Below are positions 36,699-43,891 of a stretch of DNA of 64,000 nt, one piece after another. Origin of the DNA: Halobacillus litoralis (lineage in GTDB: Bacteria; Bacillota; Bacilli; Bacillales; Halobacillaceae); assembly GCF_004101865.1 (NCBI RefSeq), contig NZ_CP026118.1, forward strand, positions 1,753,001 to 1,817,000. Direction: 5' to 3'. A program made the translations under genes and the position numbers. Positions within the stretch are counted from its first letter, which is position 1; the number at the start of each line of letters is the position of its first letter. The notes below the pieces were generated by a model. That model was not told the origin of the DNA. It saw only the letters and a list, made by a program, of their open reading frames with translations, and ran no database searches.

Positions 36699-36727
36699 TT
36701 GAATAATAGAACGCACGTTCGTATAAT
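36699..36727 (+). promoter_or_regulatory. SOS-controlled promoter of immA-int with LexA box
   Basis: TTGAAT (36699-36704), 17-bp spacer, TATAAT (36722-36727). The spacer holds AGAACGCACGTTCG (36708-36721), matching the B. subtilis LexA consensus CGAACRNRYGTTYG at 13 of 14 positions. LexA bound here would block the promoter until DNA damage. Confidence 0.75.
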
Positions 36728-36749
36728 GCTTGTAAGGATGGTGATTAGT

Positions 36750-37262
36750 TTGAGATTTCCTTACTATACAACAACAATTCTAGAAGATTTAATAACTCAG
36801 TGGTATAAAATTCACAAATTTACAGAGCCCAATGATTTAAATGTTTACAGCATTGGAACAGAGTCACAAATCTTTGTCACTTGTAGACCTACTCAAGCTA
36901 GTTACATGAAAGTAGGAAAGTTTCAAGAAATTGTCTTGGATAGTCGCCTACCATATATACAACAACGAGAGCAATTCTTCCATGAGCTTTGCCACGCAAT
37001 AAGGCATGCAGGTCGCCAATCTATCATGCCATATTCTTTTTACGAACTTCAGGAAAGAGACGCCAGGCACTTTACTCTCTATGCCTCGCTTCCCATCCAT
37101 ATGATTAATGAATATAACATTGCTAGCCCAGCAATTGTTGACCAGTTATCGCAAGATTTTATGATTCCAAAGAACATTTGTATTGAACGCTTAGAAAAGA
37201 TTAAGAATCGAATTGTACCATCCGTTAGACCTCAATTCTTTAATATAAAAAAGGAGGGATAA
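36750..37262 (+). CDS. immA: ImmA-like metalloprotease (anti-repressor)
   Basis: 170 residues from the TTG at 36750 (AAGGATGG upstream), close to the 169 of ICEBs1 ImmA; in-frame ATGs at 36726 and 36738 are alternatives. Zinc motif H78-E79-L-C-H82 with a downstream acidic residue near E107-R-D-A. ImmA cleaves the ImmR repressor to switch on the element. The stop is 2 bp before the integrase ATG. It is driven by a LexA-box promoter rather than by the immR promoter, unlike ICEBs1. Confidence 0.8.
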   Translation: MRFPYYTTTILEDLITQWYKIHKFTEPNDLNVYSIGTESQIFVTCRPTQASYMKVGKFQEIVLDSRLPYIQQREQFFHELCHAIRHAGRQSIMPYSFYELQERDARHFTLYASLPIHMINEYNIASPAIVDQLSQDFMIPKNICIERLEKIKNRIVPSVRPQFFNIKKEG

Positions 37263-37264
37263 AT

Positions 37265-38443
37265 ATGGCTAATTTCCGAAAAAGAGGGAGTAAATGGTAC
37301 TTTCAAATATATACAGGTATAGATCCATCCACTGGGAGAAAGAAGTTCACATCTAAAGGAGGATTTAAGACTAAAAAGGAAGCTCAGATGGCCGCAGTTG
37401 AAGTAGAAAAGGAAGTATTTGAAAACACATATGTTCAAGAGCAAAATATTACCTTTCAAGAATTTACTTTAGAGTGGATTAAGAATTATCGTGAAACCGC
37501 CAAAATTAGTTCTGTTAGAAACCGGCAGCAAAACTTGGATCACTTAAACAGATTTTTTGGAAATAAAAAAATAAAAGATATCACGCGTAAACAGTATCAA
37601 GCCTTGCTTGCTTCGCTGCATAATGCAGGCTACGCTTTTAATACTTTGGATGGCATTCATGCAACAGGTAGAATGGTCTTTAGGAAAGCTGTGGAATTTA
37701 ACATAATTAAGGACAGTCCTTGCGACTTTGCAAAAATTCCACGCAAAGTGGAAACCGTTGAGGAGGTTGAGAGCAGTAAAGGTGAGATTAAATTTATGGA
37801 AAAAGAAGAACTTATTCGTTTTCTTAATGCTGCAAAGGAAAGTGGCATCGATAAAGACTACCCCATGTTTTTGACACTTGCTTATAGTGGATTACGAGTA
37901 GGGGAGCTTATCGCATTAAAATGGTCGGATATAGATATGGATAAAAAAACCTTAAGAGTAACCAAAACTTATTACAACCCCAACAATAGTACAAAAGAGT
38001 ATCAATTACTGACTCCCAAAACTAAAGGATCGATCAGAACGTTAAAAATGGACGCTGGAGTTATTGAGGTCCTCCAAAAACACAAGGAACACCAGGATTA
38101 TCTCATTGAAAAGATGAAGAACGAGTATACTCAACTGGATTTTGTTTTTGCTAAGGAAGTTCAGAACCTTGGATACCCTGAATTTTTAAAGACCGTAAAC
38201 ACCCATATGAGACGTTTATTAAAAATTAGTGGCATCGATAAGGAACTTACCCCTCACTCCTTGCGACACACCCACACCTCTCTATTAATTGAAGCAGGAG
38301 TAGGAGTTAAGGAAATTCAGCAACGATTAGGTCATGGAGATATAAACACAACCATGAATATATACGCGCACATTACTGAAAACATGGAAGAAAAAGCCTC
38401 CCAAAAGTTCAGTGAACTTATGAGAGGCTCATTAGATTTATAG
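37265..38443 (+). CDS. int: Tyrosine integrase
   Basis: 392 residues: N-terminal arm-binding domain (1-50, KRGSKWYFQIYTG), SAM-like core-binding domain (60-155), catalytic domain with R211, H331-x-x-R334, H357 and Y367. All key residues are present. AAAGGAGGGATAA precedes the ATG. It belongs to the Tn916/ICEBs1/phage group. The attachment site with a GroEL-coding end lies about 90 bp downstream, so it integrates at the 3' end of groEL. Confidence 0.92.
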   Translation: MANFRKRGSKWYFQIYTGIDPSTGRKKFTSKGGFKTKKEAQMAAVEVEKEVFENTYVQEQNITFQEFTLEWIKNYRETAKISSVRNRQQNLDHLNRFFGNKKIKDITRKQYQALLASLHNAGYAFNTLDGIHATGRMVFRKAVEFNIIKDSPCDFAKIPRKVETVEEVESSKGEIKFMEKEELIRFLNAAKESGIDKDYPMFLTLAYSGLRVGELIALKWSDIDMDKKTLRVTKTYYNPNNSTKEYQLLTPKTKGSIRTLKMDAGVIEVLQKHKEHQDYLIEKMKNEYTQLDFVFAKEVQNLGYPEFLKTVNTHMRRLLKISGIDKELTPHSLRHTHTSLLIEAGVGVKEIQQRLGHGDINTTMNIYAHITENMEEKASQKFSELMRGSLDL

Positions 38444-38459
38444 TGTTTTCCCCGCCAGG

Positions 38460-38478
38460 TATGTCAAAAGTATGTCAA
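38460..38478. repeat. Integrase arm-type direct repeats
   Basis: TATGTCAA at 38460-38467 and 38471-38478, between the integrase gene and the attachment site: the usual place for arm-binding sites. Confidence 0.45.
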
Positions 38479-38501
38479 TTTGACTTAAGGGGTGAAGCTA
38501 A

Positions 38502-38550
38502 ACCCTTGATATCAAGGGTCATGGGGGCATGATTACATCATGCCGCCCAT
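38502..38550 (-). other. Attachment site at the 3' end of groEL
   Basis: The minus strand from 38550 to 38533 reads ATGGGCGGCATGATGTAA (MGGMM-stop), the usual GroEL C-terminus. It is followed at 38502-38519 by the perfect palindrome ACCCTTGATATCAAGGGT. The sequence to the right (38551 onward) does not encode GroEL, so this is not the gene itself but a copied att core between two elements. The rest of groEL would lie to the right of the window. Confidence 0.65.
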
Positions 38551-38665
38551 ACTTGAGCGGACTTTCCCTCACTTTTCATCTCCTTGAATTCCCCTAAAAA
38601 TCAATTTACCACACCCCCGAATTCAGAAAATACATTCATATGTTTTCGGTAAACTTTTTCGATTC

Positions 38666-38697
38666 GTGAGGTTTTCTGTGAGGTTACAAAACCTCAC
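38666..38697. repeat. GTGAGGTT repeats, prophage-side arm sites
   Basis: GTGAGGTTTT (38666-38675), GTGAGGTTA (38678-38686) and the inverted AAAACCTCAC (38688-38697). They lie on the prophage side of the att core and could be binding sites of its own integrase. Confidence 0.4.
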
Positions 38698-38795
38698 ACA
38701 TATAACACAAAAAAATGGTAACCTTGAAATAGTGAGAGAAGCTCTCCCTTTAATACAAGCTACTACATTTTTTTATGTTATTTAAATCTTATTAA

Positions 38796-38823
38796 AAAAG
38801 ACCTCTATATTTAGAGGTCTTTT
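38796..38823. terminator. Terminator at the end of the prophage accessory cassette
   Basis: Perfect 12-bp stem (38796-38807 with 38812-38823), 4-nt loop, T-rich on both strands. It overlaps the stop codon of the last cassette gene. Confidence 0.85.
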
Positions 38824-39148
38824 ACAATACAGTGCCTATCGTTACTAAAGAACCCACCATACCTATAGAATCCTTTATCCATCCCCAATATTTTTTTGCT
38901 TTTTCCTTATCATGTTCTCTTAAAGCAACTCTCATTTTTTCATAATGCCCCAGAACCTCTTCTTGTTCTTTTTCATTATTGGTATGCTCTATTATTTCAT
39001 CCTTTAAATTATTTAATGTTTCTTCGGATACACCATGGGCATATTCGAAGTGCTGATCTATTTCCTTAGCTTCTACTTCACTTTCATCACCCTGATTCAC
39101 ACCTGCTAAGTTACCTGTATTATTTAAATTTCTGCTATTATCATGCAC
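38822..39148 (-). CDS. C-terminal part of a frameshift-joined protein (or separate 108-residue protein)
   Basis: 108 residues from a GTG at 39148. Reading upstream, the same frame stays open for about 50 codons to the A10 tract at 39300-39309, where a -1 shift joins it to the 133-residue upstream frame. The part shown begins with Asn/Gly-rich NLNNTGNLAGVNQGD, continues with charged helices (30-85) and ends in a short hydrophobic stretch that could touch the membrane (VGSLVTIGTVL). GAGGGTGA lies 7 nt before the GTG, so separate initiation is also possible. No known family. Confidence 0.5.
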   Translation of the reverse strand: MHDNSRNLNNTGNLAGVNQGDESEVEAKEIDQHFEYAHGVSEETLNNLKDEIIEHTNNEKEQEEVLGHYEKMRVALREHDKEKAKKYWGWIKDSIGMVGSLVTIGTVL

Positions 39149-39273
39149 CTTATAGTCACCCTCAATATAGTTAATTGTTAAACCTACTCCTAATTCTTTT
39201 AGGTGCTGGAGAGCACCGCTATCCTTTGAAAAGGCAGCAAGTGACGGTGGATCGTCTATTGAACTCTTTTCTT

Positions 39274-39675
39274 TTAGAGAGCTTTTAGCAGACTTGGGCT
39301 TTTTTTTTTAGATTCTCTAATATCTTGTCTATAGTGTCCACTTATAGAAAACACTGGAAATATTATATTTTCATTAATCAATATTTCCCTTTCACATTCG
39401 CATTCAACATATTGACCGATAAATTGGTCAATATCATCAGTTCTTAAGATAAGGGAATTACATTCGTAGTCATCACAACGAATTTCCCATTCGAGTTTCA
39501 AGCGTCCATCTAATGTTAACTTTAGGAGATATTCAAAAACTGTGTTTAAAGGAAGATCAGTAGCTTTGCTGACAATTGTTGGATAAAACCTTTTGACACG
39601 GGAATACGCTATTTCTTCAATAACATTTTCAATTTTACGTTTATCCTGATAATGTAACTCTGCCACCACCTCCAC
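39274..39675 (-). CDS. Winged-helix-like protein, upstream part of a frameshift-joined gene
   Basis: 133 residues. Residues 10-65 look like a winged helix (FYPTIVSKATDLPLNTVFEYLLKLTLDGRLKLEWEIRC). Cys residues in CDDYEC and ECECE may bind metal. It ends SKKKSPSLLKAL at a stop just after an A10 run. A -1 shift there continues instead into KPKSAKSSLKEK... and on to the frame ending at 38822, giving about 283 residues. It starts 3 bp after the 362-residue gene. Programmed frameshift, phase variation, a disabling mutation or a homopolymer sequencing error would all look like this. Confidence 0.55.
   Translation of the reverse strand: MEVVAELHYQDKRKIENVIEEIAYSRVKRFYPTIVSKATDLPLNTVFEYLLKLTLDGRLKLEWEIRCDDYECNSLILRTDDIDQFIGQYVECECEREILINENIIFPVFSISGHYRQDIRESKKKSPSLLKAL
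39300..39309 (-). other. A10 slippery tract joining two frames
   Basis: Ten As on the minus strand. Zero frame reads TCT AAA AAA AAA AGC, containing A AAA AAA, a classical -1 slippery heptamer. The -1 frame has no stop until 38822. Confidence 0.6.
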
Positions 39676-39678
39676 CTC

Positions 39679-40767
39679 CTAGTTAAACGTGGACAATATT
39701 ACCTTGCTACGGACTTCCTCTATTACTTCTTCTGTAGTTTTATTCGACTTGAAGTATACTGACTTAGGTCTCACTCCGATGTTAATCGAAAACTCTTGCC
39801 ATACATTATTTACTTCGACTTGAAACTTAATATATCCTCCTGAAGTTTGCAGGTAAGGTCCGAGAAGATTGTAAAAGGGGGTATGACGCAAATCCTTCTC
39901 ATTCACCTTCAAACCCACATCACCCATTCCAGCGAGTATAATTGCAATAAATGGCGAAGTCAATAGTTCATCACCTAAAATGGATTTTGCTTCTTCTAAC
40001 TTTTGCTGCAGTGTATCAATATCATCGTATTCATAATATTCATCTATTGCCCCGAGAATATTTACTATCGTTTCATTTTCCTTCTCATTAAAAGTATCAA
40101 TAAAAGTTTCAGGAAAAGCTTTTGATTCAGTAAACCTTCCATTGTGCAGCTGGTCAGCAATATCTTCAATCTTAGAACCATATGGTGCCAAAAAATTATA
40201 TTTGTCCAAAGTAATTTGTTGATTAACATAGGAGGCAACTAAACCAGCTATTTTTAAAGCGTCATCAGGTTTATCACGGACCTCAACCAAATTTTTCGTT
40301 TCATTAATATAGACTGTAGCCGTTTTTGTCGTAGGCAAAACTTCTATGTCCTCACCAATTATCCGCCTTGTGCCATCTTGATAAATGAAACGAAGGTAAT
40401 AGGAATCTTCATCAATCTCTGCTGCGCTCCTAAGTTTAGGATTTATAAGTTCCTCTTCCTTATAAGGAATTTTTTCATTGAAAGGATTGTTTCTCTCACG
40501 TTCTATGATACCTTTTTTCAATCCCTCTAGGGAGTCGCAAGTAAACCATGAAACCGAGGTGTTCCCTGCAAAAACTTTATTATAATGATTAAATAAAAAA
40601 TCATGTTTCTCTCCAGAACTTTTTCTTTTCAAGTCACTCCATATATCCTTTGCTAGGTTGAAGGCTCTATCATTTGTATCAATACTCATGGCTGTAGCTA
40701 TTTCTTGTAAGTGCTTTTTTGGCAACTTTACAATATCGGCAAATGTAACGACATCAGCGATCCGCAT
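39679..40767 (-). CDS. Unknown 362-residue protein of the prophage accessory cassette
   Basis: No recognised domain. Residues 1-80 are helical (DRAFNLAKDIWSDLKRKSSG). A beta-rich middle follows (90-175), then a helical section (180-270) and a C-terminal mixed part. No membrane segment or nuclease motif is clear. GGGGGAG precedes the ATG. It is encoded 3 bp ahead of the frameshifted gene, between the lysis module and the att site, a usual place for phage cargo such as superinfection immunity or defence. The function is inference from position. Confidence 0.55.
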   Translation of the reverse strand: MRIADVVTFADIVKLPKKHLQEIATAMSIDTNDRAFNLAKDIWSDLKRKSSGEKHDFLFNHYNKVFAGNTSVSWFTCDSLEGLKKGIIERERNNPFNEKIPYKEEELINPKLRSAAEIDEDSYYLRFIYQDGTRRIIGEDIEVLPTTKTATVYINETKNLVEVRDKPDDALKIAGLVASYVNQQITLDKYNFLAPYGSKIEDIADQLHNGRFTESKAFPETFIDTFNEKENETIVNILGAIDEYYEYDDIDTLQQKLEEAKSILGDELLTSPFIAIILAGMGDVGLKVNEKDLRHTPFYNLLGPYLQTSGGYIKFQVEVNNVWQEFSINIGVRPKSVYFKSNKTTEEVIEEVRSKVILSTFN

Positions 40768-40971
40768 CCCAACTCCCCCTATATATATCCAATGCTTCCA
40801 GACTAATACATATAAACATTTATGTAAATTTTTTCATAAGTTCCATCCAAATACAACAACAGTCCTGTGGAATTATTAAGCGGTTTTTACTGTTAGAGCG
40901 TAAAACAGACTCGACAAAGCTTTTTACTTTTATGCATCTATACTTCATGCAGTAATTGGAGAAGTATAGAA

Positions 40972-41313
40972 TTAAATTATGTGGACATCCATAATATCGT
41001 CTACTTGGAATGAAGTATGAAGTTTATCCTGCAGCCCAATGCATTTTATTTTTCTATTCTGTGGATCCAAGTGCACCACTTTCACTTTTTCATCAGAGTA
41101 ATCAAACCCATTATGAAATCGGATCTCTACTGGCAAGTTATCTGTCAACGCTCTCTGGAGTTTGAAACCTATCTCTTCCCATTGCTGCTCATCCAGAATC
41201 GGCTTCTCAATACGCTCATCCTCTTTCCAGACTTGCTTGATCATTTCCACATGCTCCGGCAACATTAAGGATGTCCATTTGAGCGTACCTCGATCACGGT
41301 TGCGGTTATCCAT
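40972..41313 (-). CDS. YolD-like protein
   Basis: 113 residues matching the YolD family (KPILDEQQWEEIGFKLQRAL...HLDPQNRKIKC...VDDIMDVHI). YolD proteins are encoded beside SOS-induced Y-family polymerases on prophages and plasmids and may replace UmuD. No polymerase gene is present here. It overlaps the WYL-like gene by 8 bp and lies downstream of a LexA box. Confidence 0.75.
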   Translation of the reverse strand: MDNRNRDRGTLKWTSLMLPEHVEMIKQVWKEDERIEKPILDEQQWEEIGFKLQRALTDNLPVEIRFHNGFDYSDEKVKVVHLDPQNRKIKCIGLQDKLHTSFQVDDIMDVHII

Positions 41314-41530
41314 TGACTACACCTTTCCTTTCTTTGTAAGGGTACACAGAAAGAATTCCGTTTTTACTGAACGAACGTACCTGATTCCGGTTGTAACAAT
41401 AAGCGAGAATATGATTTTCACGGACTTCTACAACGCGGATCTTCCGTTGAGTCATGTTTCCTTTTCCATCTACATAGATCATCTCCAGAATCTTCTTGGT
41501 ATCAGCAGCACGATTCAATACTCCTATCAT
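41306..41530 (-). CDS. Small WYL-like protein
   Basis: 74 residues resembling a minimal WYL module (KKILEMIYVDGKGNMTQRKIRVVEV...ILAYCYNRNQVRSF). AAAGGGAGTGATG precedes the ATG. Often paired with YolD in Bacillus prophages. First gene under the LexA box at 41552-41565, so probably induced by DNA damage. Confidence 0.65.
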   Translation of the reverse strand: MIGVLNRAADTKKILEMIYVDGKGNMTQRKIRVVEVRENHILAYCYNRNQVRSFSKNGILSVYPYKERKGVVNG

Positions 41531-41551
41531 TTATCATCACTCCCTTTTATG

Positions 41552-41565
41552 CGAACGTTTGTTCT
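41552..41565 (-). promoter_or_regulatory. LexA box of the WYL/YolD operon
   Basis: Minus strand AGAACAAACGTTCG matches CGAACRNRYGTTYG at 13 of 14 positions. It lies 22 bp before the WYL start and about 60 bp before the divergent gene at 41625, so it may control both. Confidence 0.7.
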
Positions 41566-41624
41566 GTTAATATATATGTTATCACAACATCATTAGAAGT
41601 AAACTGGAAAATGGAGGAGTTAAC

Positions 41625-41837
41625 ATGCAGACCTTTAAGGATTTGGAGCTGGCGATTTTCCAAAATGATCATGCTCAAAAAATAAAAATGAATGAATTAT
41701 GGTTGGAACAACAGATGATGATACACCCTGTGCTTGATATGAGTGGGGACCCTGTGATTTTATCCATGAACTTTATGGGAATACCTGTGGAGTTTAGTGA
41801 GGATATAGAGGATTTTGAGTTAGTAGTTGATACATAA
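41625..41837 (+). CDS. Small acidic protein, divergent from the YolD operon
   Basis: 70 residues, acidic, with ATGGAGGAG upstream of the ATG. No domain recognised and no membrane segment. It is the only plus-strand gene within the prophage and shares its upstream region with the LexA-box promoter. Possibly SOS-regulated. Confidence 0.6.
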   Translation: MQTFKDLELAIFQNDHAQKIKMNELWLEQQMMIHPVLDMSGDPVILSMNFMGIPVEFSEDIEDFELVVDT

Positions 41838-41864
41838 AAAAGGCTCCAGAAATAATCTGGAGCC
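41835..41864 (-). terminator. Terminator of the prophage late operon
   Basis: Perfect 9-bp stem GGCTCCAGA/TCTGGAGCC (41842-41850 with 41856-41864), 5-nt loop, run of Ts on the minus strand. It lies after the amidase gene. Confidence 0.8.
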
Positions 41865-41968
41865 CTACCACCTATACCTATTCCGTGCATGTCTCTTACG
41901 TCTTTTTCTCTATTTAGATGGCGATACAATTATAACATTAGTTGTAATTATATGGTGGATGTGTTTTA

Positions 41969-43054
41969 TTATTCAATTTCAATTTCTTTTCCCATAGCAT
42001 ACTCCACTCCTCTTACTACAAGTGCTGCAGCTTCTGCTCGAGTAATTGTTTGGTTAGGATCAAACATCCCGTTACCAACTCCTACAGATATACCAGCTGC
42101 TTTAGCTTTTGTGATTTCTTTCTGTAAGAGTGAATCCTTTTCTACGTCCTTAAATCCTGTCTCTTTCAAATTTTTCTCCATTTGCTTTTCATCCTCCTCC
42201 GCAGCAGTGTATTTGTCCATAGCTGCGTTTATGTGTTTTTGAGTGTTAGGTCCAAAAATTCCGTCCTCTTTAATCCCTTGCTCCTTCTGAAATGATTTCA
42301 CGGCATCCTCGGTAGCTGGTCCATAAGATCCATCAAGCTCACCTTTATAATGACCCAGCTCTTTCAAATCACGTTGAGCCTCCAATACTTTAGCGCCAGT
42401 ATCGCCACGTTTTAGCCAGTTTTTCTCCGTAACATTGGCACCTTTCCAGGCGATATTAAAGTAATCGCAAATGCCTTGGCCATGTTCAGCAGCAGTTTCT
42501 ATTTGATATGATTCTTTAATCATCAACAAAGCTTCGCGCCGGTCGTCCATAAAACCGTTTTCCGTCAATACGGCAGGCATGTTCGTTTCGCGCAACTCAT
42601 GAAAATTATTCTCTTTATAACCCCGCCAGTCCTGTTTCGTTCCTTGCTTAAGATACTTTGCAATGCTGCGGGCCAGGTCCCCGCTCATATATTTCATATT
42701 TCCTAAATATACATGGGTGCTGATCCCGTCGGCTCTTGAGTAATCAAAATCAAAACTCATAGCGTTAAAATGAATGGATACGTAAATATCCGCGTTGTGA
42801 CGGTTAGCTGCGTTGGTTCTGTCTCTTAGCGAGGTGTCCTGGTCGGTAGGTGCGACTAACAAAACCCTAAATCCATGTGCTAAAAGTATCTCAGACAAGA
42901 AAGCTACCGTTTTCCTGTTGAATTCATTCTCTCGAATGGATCGGCCAAGCTCTGGAATGTAGGGCGTGCGTTTACCAGGGGTGCCTATACCATGCCCGTC
43001 ACTCAATGCTACGGTTTTACCATTCCATATTTCTGGATATAACATTTTAGCCAT
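41969..43054 (-). CDS. Endolysin: N-acetylmuramoyl-L-alanine amidase with PG-binding and SLH domains
   Basis: 361 residues. Amidase_3 domain (about 12-200) with zinc ligands in SDGHG, RENEFN and SIHFNA and the catalytic glutamate in VLTENGFMDD. A peptidoglycan-binding domain follows (about 210-275: LKRGDTGAKVLEAQRDL...DGIFGPNT). The C-terminus is a single SLH module (FKDVEKDSLLQKEITKAKAAGI...FDPNQTITRAEAAALV). It degrades the wall at the end of the lytic cycle. The SLH end is unusual for a phage lysin and may target secondary wall polymer. Next to the holin, 1 bp apart. Confidence 0.9.
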   Translation of the reverse strand: MAKMLYPEIWNGKTVALSDGHGIGTPGKRTPYIPELGRSIRENEFNRKTVAFLSEILLAHGFRVLLVAPTDQDTSLRDRTNAANRHNADIYVSIHFNAMSFDFDYSRADGISTHVYLGNMKYMSGDLARSIAKYLKQGTKQDWRGYKENNFHELRETNMPAVLTENGFMDDRREALLMIKESYQIETAAEHGQGICDYFNIAWKGANVTEKNWLKRGDTGAKVLEAQRDLKELGHYKGELDGSYGPATEDAVKSFQKEQGIKEDGIFGPNTQKHINAAMDKYTAAEEDEKQMEKNLKETGFKDVEKDSLLQKEITKAKAAGISVGVGNGMFDPNQTITRAEAAALVVRGVEYAMGKEIEIE

Positions 43055-43300
43055 TTACTTCAGCCCCTTTTTTTGAAGTTCCCTTTTCTGCTTCTTGGCT
43101 TTCTTACTGACGTAAGTGTTTTTCCAAACCGAATAAACCCCCACCACTAACATCCCAAAAGCGATAATGACCGTCACAAATGCACTAATACTAGCTTCCG
43201 TAAGCCACTCATATCTGATATTAAGAGTGGCCAAAAATGCCATGACAGCTGTCAAAAAACCACCTACAAGTGTTGCTACATCTTTGATTTGCTCTTTCAT
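43055..43300 (-). CDS. Holin (XhlB/SPP1-like)
   Basis: 81 residues: two membrane segments (about 9-28 and 37-58), then a basic tail KNTYVSKKAKKQKRELQKKG like XhlB of PBSX. It forms the membrane lesion that releases the endolysin. Sits between xhlA-like and amidase genes as in PBSX. Confidence 0.85.
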   Translation of the reverse strand: MKEQIKDVATLVGGFLTAVMAFLATLNIRYEWLTEASISAFVTVIIAFGMLVVGVYSVWKNTYVSKKAKKQKRELQKKGLK

Positions 43301-43302
43301 TT

Positions 43303-43647
43303 TTAGCCTCCTATACTAATAAACCGAGATAAAAAACCCATCACTGCAATAACCACCGCCACCCAAGCGGGAAGGTTTCGCTGCCAATTGTCTTTCTGTT
43401 TGATGATTCGTTCTACATCGTCTCTGTCAGCCTTTTTCTCCATCTTTTCGTCCCATTCTTTAATGTCTTTTTTATTCTGCTTGGAGACTCTATCAGCTTC
43501 ATTAGCTACTACTTGTGTTTCTTCTACTTTCCTTTTCATATCCAGCACGTTGTCCAACTTTTGGTTTTGTTGAGCAAGCGACACTTTTACATCCATGAGA
43601 ATAGTCATGAATTTCTCCATGTCCTCCACTTCCTTTTGCTCTGACAT
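43303..43647 (-). CDS. XhlA-like lysis accessory protein
   Basis: 114 residues from the ATG at 43647, which follows TTGAGGGGG; an in-frame extension to 43707 has no ribosome-binding site. Coiled coil (residues 5-85) and a C-terminal membrane segment (LPAWVAVVIAVMGFLS). XhlA of PBSX works with XhlB holin. First gene of the lysis module, after the terminator at 43703-43742. Confidence 0.8.
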   Translation of the reverse strand: MSEQKEVEDMEKFMTILMDVKVSLAQQNQKLDNVLDMKRKVEETQVVANEADRVSKQNKKDIKEWDEKMEKKADRDDVERIIKQKDNWQRNLPAWVAVVIAVMGFLSRFISIGG

Positions 43648-43702
43648 GCTCGACCCCCTCAATGCAACCTTTAAATTCGAAGAGGTATAGCACCTCTCCC
43701 TT

Positions 43703-43742
43703 GGCAAATAAAAAGTGGCTCACCTTATTGGCGGGCCACTTT
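43703..43742 (-). terminator. Terminator between tail and lysis modules
   Basis: 8-bp stem AAAGTGGC/GCCACTTT (43712-43719 with 43735-43742), 15-nt loop, T-rich tail on the minus strand. Readthrough probably feeds the lysis genes. Confidence 0.6.
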
Positions 43743-43869
43743 ATTGTTTATTTCTTACCTTTTTTATTCCCTTTGGCATATTTCCCTTTATGACCGTTCC
43801 GTTGGTTCGCTTGCTTGGTTTTGGATTGACCTTGCTTACCCATGAGCTCACCCCCTTCATTTTTTCCAT
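43741..43869 (-). CDS. Small basic protein, frame uncertain
   Basis: Two overlapping candidates. One starts at the ATG at 43869 behind GGAGGTG and gives 42 basic residues. The other starts at 43843 behind AAGGGGGTG, ends at 43748 and gives 31 very basic residues (MGKQGQSKTKQANQRNG...). Both have good ribosome-binding sites; I cannot choose between them. Confidence 0.35.
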   Translation of the reverse strand: MEKMKGVSSWVSKVNPKPSKRTNGTVIKGNMPKGIKKVRNKQ

Positions 43870-43891
43870 AAAAAATACACCTCCATGAGTG

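Noticed and set aside
36600..36749. N-terminal extension of ImmA from a TTG at 36600
   Set aside because: It includes the -35/-10 boxes and the LexA box, so it is promoter, not coding.
38600..38640. groEL coding sequence to the right of the att core
   Set aside because: The translated minus strand upstream of MGGMM does not resemble the Gly/Met/Pro-rich GroEL tail; only the end is copied.
43502..43723. Minus-strand 73-codon frame over xhlA
   Set aside because: It overlaps the clearly assigned XhlA-like gene in another frame and has no own ribosome-binding site.
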